A stretch of DNA of 7,325 nt, taken from Firmicutes bacterium CAG:475. GTDB taxonomy: Bacteria; Bacillota; Clostridia; Christensenellales; CAG-917. The position numbers and the translations under genes were made by a program. Positions 5,044-7,325 of the stretch are shown here, in pieces (position 1 is the first letter of the stretch; the number at the start of each line of letters is the position of its first letter). Under the pieces are notes generated by a model. The model was not told the origin of the DNA and did no database searches. It saw only the letters and a program-made list of their open reading frames with translations. The stretch is taken from assembly GCA_000434435.1 (NCBI GenBank), contig FR895511.1, forward strand, positions 1-7,325. Reading direction: 5' to 3'.

Positions 5044-5748
5044 ATGAATTGTAAATCCGCTGCAAAAAAGAGCGTGATTTTGATTTTTGCCCTTGCGCTT
5101 GCCTTGGCGACGATTTTGAGTTTGCTGTTTATCGAAACTCCCGACGTTGCACAAGCCGCCGTGCTCAAACAAGGCTCGCGAGGGGATAGCGTCAAAACCG
5201 TTCAGCAAAAATTGATAAGATGGGGCTATCTCAAAGGGAGCGCGGACGGCATTTTCGGCGCAAAGACCAAAGCTGCGGTTATTGCCTTTCAAAAGAAAAA
5301 CGGGCTTACCGCCGACGGTATCATAGGCACGCGCACGGCGCAAGCGTTGGGTATAAGCCTTTCGGGTACAACGAGTTCGTCCTCGTCATCGTCCGCAAGT
5401 TCGACGGATCTCAATTTGCTTGCAAGAGTCGTCTACGGCGAGGCGAGGGGAGAGCCGTACACGGGACAGGTTGCGGTTGCCGCCGTCGTGCTGAATCGTG
5501 TGCGCTCGTCTTCGTTCCCCAACAGCGTGGCGGGGGTGGTGTATCAATCGGGCGCGTTCGATTGCGTGAGCGACGGACAAATCAATTTGACGCCCAATCA
5601 ATCCGCATACAACGCCGCAAAAGACGCGCTCAACGGCTGGGATCCGACGTACGGCTGCTTGTTCTATTACAATCCGCGCACGGCAACGAGCAAATGGATG
5701 CTTTCGCGCACGGTCAAACTTTCGATAGGCAATCACGCCTTTTGTTAA
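5044..5748 (+). CDS. sleB: Spore cortex-lytic enzyme SleB
   Basis: The 234-residue product is a secreted germination hydrolase. A signal peptide (1-38) ends in VAQA-A. A PG_binding_1 domain follows (about 41-104, with RGDSVKTVQQKL, DGIFGAKTKAAV and DGIIGTRTAQALG). Next is a serine-rich linker (107-121), and then a Hydrolase_2/SleB catalytic domain (122-234). The catalytic domain carries VVYGEARGEPYTGQVAVAAVVLNRV, with E133 the likely catalytic acid, then GAFDCVSDGQ and a C-terminal FYYNP segment. SleB acts as a lytic transglycosylase on the muramic-delta-lactam-containing cortex when dormant spores germinate. The start is set by GAGGTG (5034-5039), four bases before the ATG. At 234 residues it is shorter than B. 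subtilis SleB (about 305), mostly in the linker. It is followed 13 bases later by ypeB, its usual partner. The similar enzyme CwlJ lacks the binding domain and signal peptide, so SleB is the better call. Confidence 0.93.
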   Translation: MNCKSAAKKSVILIFALALALATILSLLFIETPDVAQAAVLKQGSRGDSVKTVQQKLIRWGYLKGSADGIFGAKTKAAVIAFQKKNGLTADGIIGTRTAQALGISLSGTTSSSSSSSASSTDLNLLARVVYGEARGEPYTGQVAVAAVVLNRVRSSSFPNSVAGVVYQSGAFDCVSDGQINLTPNQSAYNAAKDALNGWDPTYGCLFYYNPRTATSKWMLSRTVKLSIGNHAFC

Positions 5749-5761
5749 AAGGAGAAAAGAT

Positions 5762-7168
5762 ATGAAAAACAACGATAACAAAAAGAAAAATACCGCTCAA
5801 AATCAAGTGGACAAAAAGAAAAAGCCGACTTCCAAGGTTGTCAAAACCGCCGTGTTGGGCACGGTTTTGGGCTTGTTTTCCTGTGCGATAGTGGGGCTTT
5901 CGGTTGCGCTGTATTATGCGCAAACAAGCGTAAACACGCACGAGGCGTATCAGCGTCAAATGGACGCAATCTATCAAAGGGCATACTACGATTTGCTTGA
6001 CGGCGCAAGCGATTTGGGCATAAATCTGCGCAAAATCGGCGTTTCCAATTCAAAGAGTATGCAACAATCCTTGCTCTACGAGGTGTGGAGCGCGTCCGAG
6101 CTTGCAAGCAGCAATTTGGCGACGTTCAAGTCCAACGACGACGGCGTGCTCAAAGCGCAAAAGTTTGTCAATCAGCTTGGCGATTATTCCCATTCGCTTG
6201 CAATGCGTATAGCAAAGGGCGGCGAGCTGTCGCAAAAGGACAGAGAGTTGCTTTTCAAAATGGGAGATATTGCCGACGTTTTTCAAAAGTCGCTTGAAAG
6301 CGTAAGACAAAATCTTGACGACGCAAATTTAAATCTCGCCGACGAAGGTGCGCTCGACGTGTTCGTAAGTTCGTTTTCGTCCTTTTCCGAGCCGAGCTTC
6401 GAGTATCCCGAAATGATTTATGACGGGCCGTTTTCTTCAGCTTTGGAGAACAGAAAAACCAAAGGCTTGACGGGTGATGAGATATCCGTCGAACAAGGCG
6501 CGGAGCTTGTCAAAGAAAAGTTGAAAAACGTAAATCCCGTTGACGTCGAGTTTGTGAGCGAGGCGAGCGGCGATATAAAAACGCTCGATTATATCGTTTC
6601 CGCAAACGGACAAAAAGGCTACGTTCAAATTGCAAAGCAGGGCGGTATGCTCGTGTCTTTCAACTCTCGCCCGGACGGAGCGCAAAGCGTAGTGCGGACG
6701 GACGCAAGCAAAGCGTGCACGGAAGCGGCAATAGATTTTTGCAATGCGGCGGGTTTTGAAAATATGAGCGTGGTGTGGTCGTCCTCTTCTAGCGGCGAAA
6801 GTGTTGTCAACCTTGCGCCCGTGCAGGACGGCGTGATTCTCTATCCCGATCTTGTCAAAGTCAAAGTTGACGAAACCGACAACTCGATCGTAGGTTTCGA
6901 CGCGTCCCACTATGCGTACAATCATCATCAAAGGACGATACAGCCGCCTAAAATCTCGCTTGAAAGCGCAACCGAGGTTGTGTCCATTCCGCCCGTCGGC
7001 GAGGGCAGACTGACGCTCATACCTCTTCGAGAAACGCAAGAGGTGCTTGCCTACGAGTTCGAGTGCCACCAAAACGGAACGTATTATATTTATATTGACG
7101 CGCGCACGGGCGAGGAGTGCAATATTCTCTACGTTATTGACGACGACATGGGGCAACGCACCGCCTAA
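5762..7168 (+). CDS. ypeB: Germination protein YpeB
   Basis: The 468-residue product matches YpeB, the inner-spore-membrane partner that SleB needs for stable accumulation in the spore. A lysine-rich cytoplasmic stretch (1-28) is followed by one membrane segment (about 29-52). An alpha-helical region (about 60-215, including AYQRQMDAIYQRAYYDLLDGASDLGINLRKI) comes next. The C-terminal half (about 235-455) holds PepSY-like repeats, with EISVEQGAELVKEKL near 240 and ESATEVVSIPP and YYIYIDARTGEEC toward the end. The length is close to the B. subtilis protein (about 450). The AAAGGAG ribosome binding site (5748-5754) overlaps the last base of the sleB stop codon and lies 7 bases before the ATG, so the two genes form a tight operon. 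No clear intrinsic terminator follows. A weak CTAAAA/TTTTAG hairpin (7165-7181) spans the stop codon. Confidence 0.92.
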   Translation: MKNNDNKKKNTAQNQVDKKKKPTSKVVKTAVLGTVLGLFSCAIVGLSVALYYAQTSVNTHEAYQRQMDAIYQRAYYDLLDGASDLGINLRKIGVSNSKSMQQSLLYEVWSASELASSNLATFKSNDDGVLKAQKFVNQLGDYSHSLAMRIAKGGELSQKDRELLFKMGDIADVFQKSLESVRQNLDDANLNLADEGALDVFVSSFSSFSEPSFEYPEMIYDGPFSSALENRKTKGLTGDEISVEQGAELVKEKLKNVNPVDVEFVSEASGDIKTLDYIVSANGQKGYVQIAKQGGMLVSFNSRPDGAQSVVRTDASKACTEAAIDFCNAAGFENMSVVWSSSSSGESVVNLAPVQDGVILYPDLVKVKVDETDNSIVGFDASHYAYNHHQRTIQPPKISLESATEVVSIPPVGEGRLTLIPLRETQEVLAYEFECHQNGTYYIYIDARTGEECNILYVIDDDMGQRTA

Positions 7169-7218
7169 AATGCGCTTTTAGAGTACACGACGCAACACTC
7201 TTGTAGAGGAATAATCTT

Positions 7219-7291
7219 CACTAATTCAGGGCGTTCTTATACACGGAATGTGCATATTAAAAGACGGAACACGAGCCGCAACGGCGGCGAG
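7219..7291 (+). repeat. Dispersed intergenic repeat, right copy, downstream of ypeB
   Basis: This is the inverted partner of 12-78. Positions 7219-7258 match at 36 of 40 bases and 7272-7291 at 20 of 20. It begins 50 bases after the ypeB stop codon. The GC block folds as GCCGC-AACG-GCGGC (7275-7288). No hairpin array like 93-212 accompanies this copy, so array and repeat are separate components. The tail at 7292-7325 has a CAAGC/GCTTG inverted repeat (7292-7310) and no match at the left end. Confidence 0.7.
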
Positions 7292-7325
7292 CAAGCGAAC
7301 GCCGAGCTTGACGTATAGTACAAGT

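Noticed and set aside
6437..7156. Open reading frame of 239 residues on the minus strand
   Set aside because: It is antisense to the C-terminal half of ypeB and has no recognisable features.
7165..7219. Intrinsic terminator for sleB-ypeB
   Set aside because: Only weak hairpins (CTAAAA/TTTTAG, CTCT/AGAG) are present and no T-tract follows them. Termination may lie in or beyond the dispersed repeat.

Overview
The window looks like chromosomal DNA from an uncultured, endospore-forming Firmicute of the Clostridia, probably gut-associated. The case rests on three sporulation or germination genes (spoIIR, sleB, ypeB), a mini-ribonuclease III next to a SpoU-type rRNA methyltransferase (a common Firmicute pairing), strong GAGG/AGGAG-type ribosome binding sites and moderate GC. 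The genus is not resolvable by eye.

Layout. Positions 1-221 hold no gene. They contain a dispersed repeat (12-78) and a striking array of six short hairpins (93-212) directly behind rlmB. Positions 222-1380, minus strand, are an mrnC-rlmB operon for 23S rRNA maturation and modification. Positions 1381-1520 are a divergent control region with two sigma-A-type promoters. Positions 1521-3815, plus strand, encode a large secreted lipoprotein with Ig-like repeats and a transglutaminase-like catalytic domain, closed by a bidirectional terminator shared with the convergent minus-strand unit. Positions 3938-4959, minus strand, are spoIIR followed by an uncharacterised 138-residue helical protein. Positions 4960-5043 form a second divergent control region with a very good sigma-F-type promoter facing spoIIR and a plausible sigma-G-type promoter facing sleB. 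Positions 5044-7168, plus strand, are the sleB-ypeB germination operon. Positions 7169-7325 carry a second copy of the dispersed repeat in inverted orientation.

How the genes fit together. spoIIR and sleB-ypeB are both forespore genes. SpoIIR is the sigma-F-dependent signal that triggers mother-cell sigma-E processing. SleB and YpeB are made later in the forespore and stored for cortex breakdown at germination. Their back-to-back promoters make this a compact forespore locus. mrnC-rlmB is housekeeping.

The most unusual signal is the hairpin array at 93-212. Six hairpins with different stem sequences are separated by exactly three bases each (GAT in the rlmB sense). Their non-Watson-Crick pairs are all G.U only on the rlmB-sense strand, which suggests an RNA element in the rlmB 3' UTR. 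I do not recognise it as a named element.
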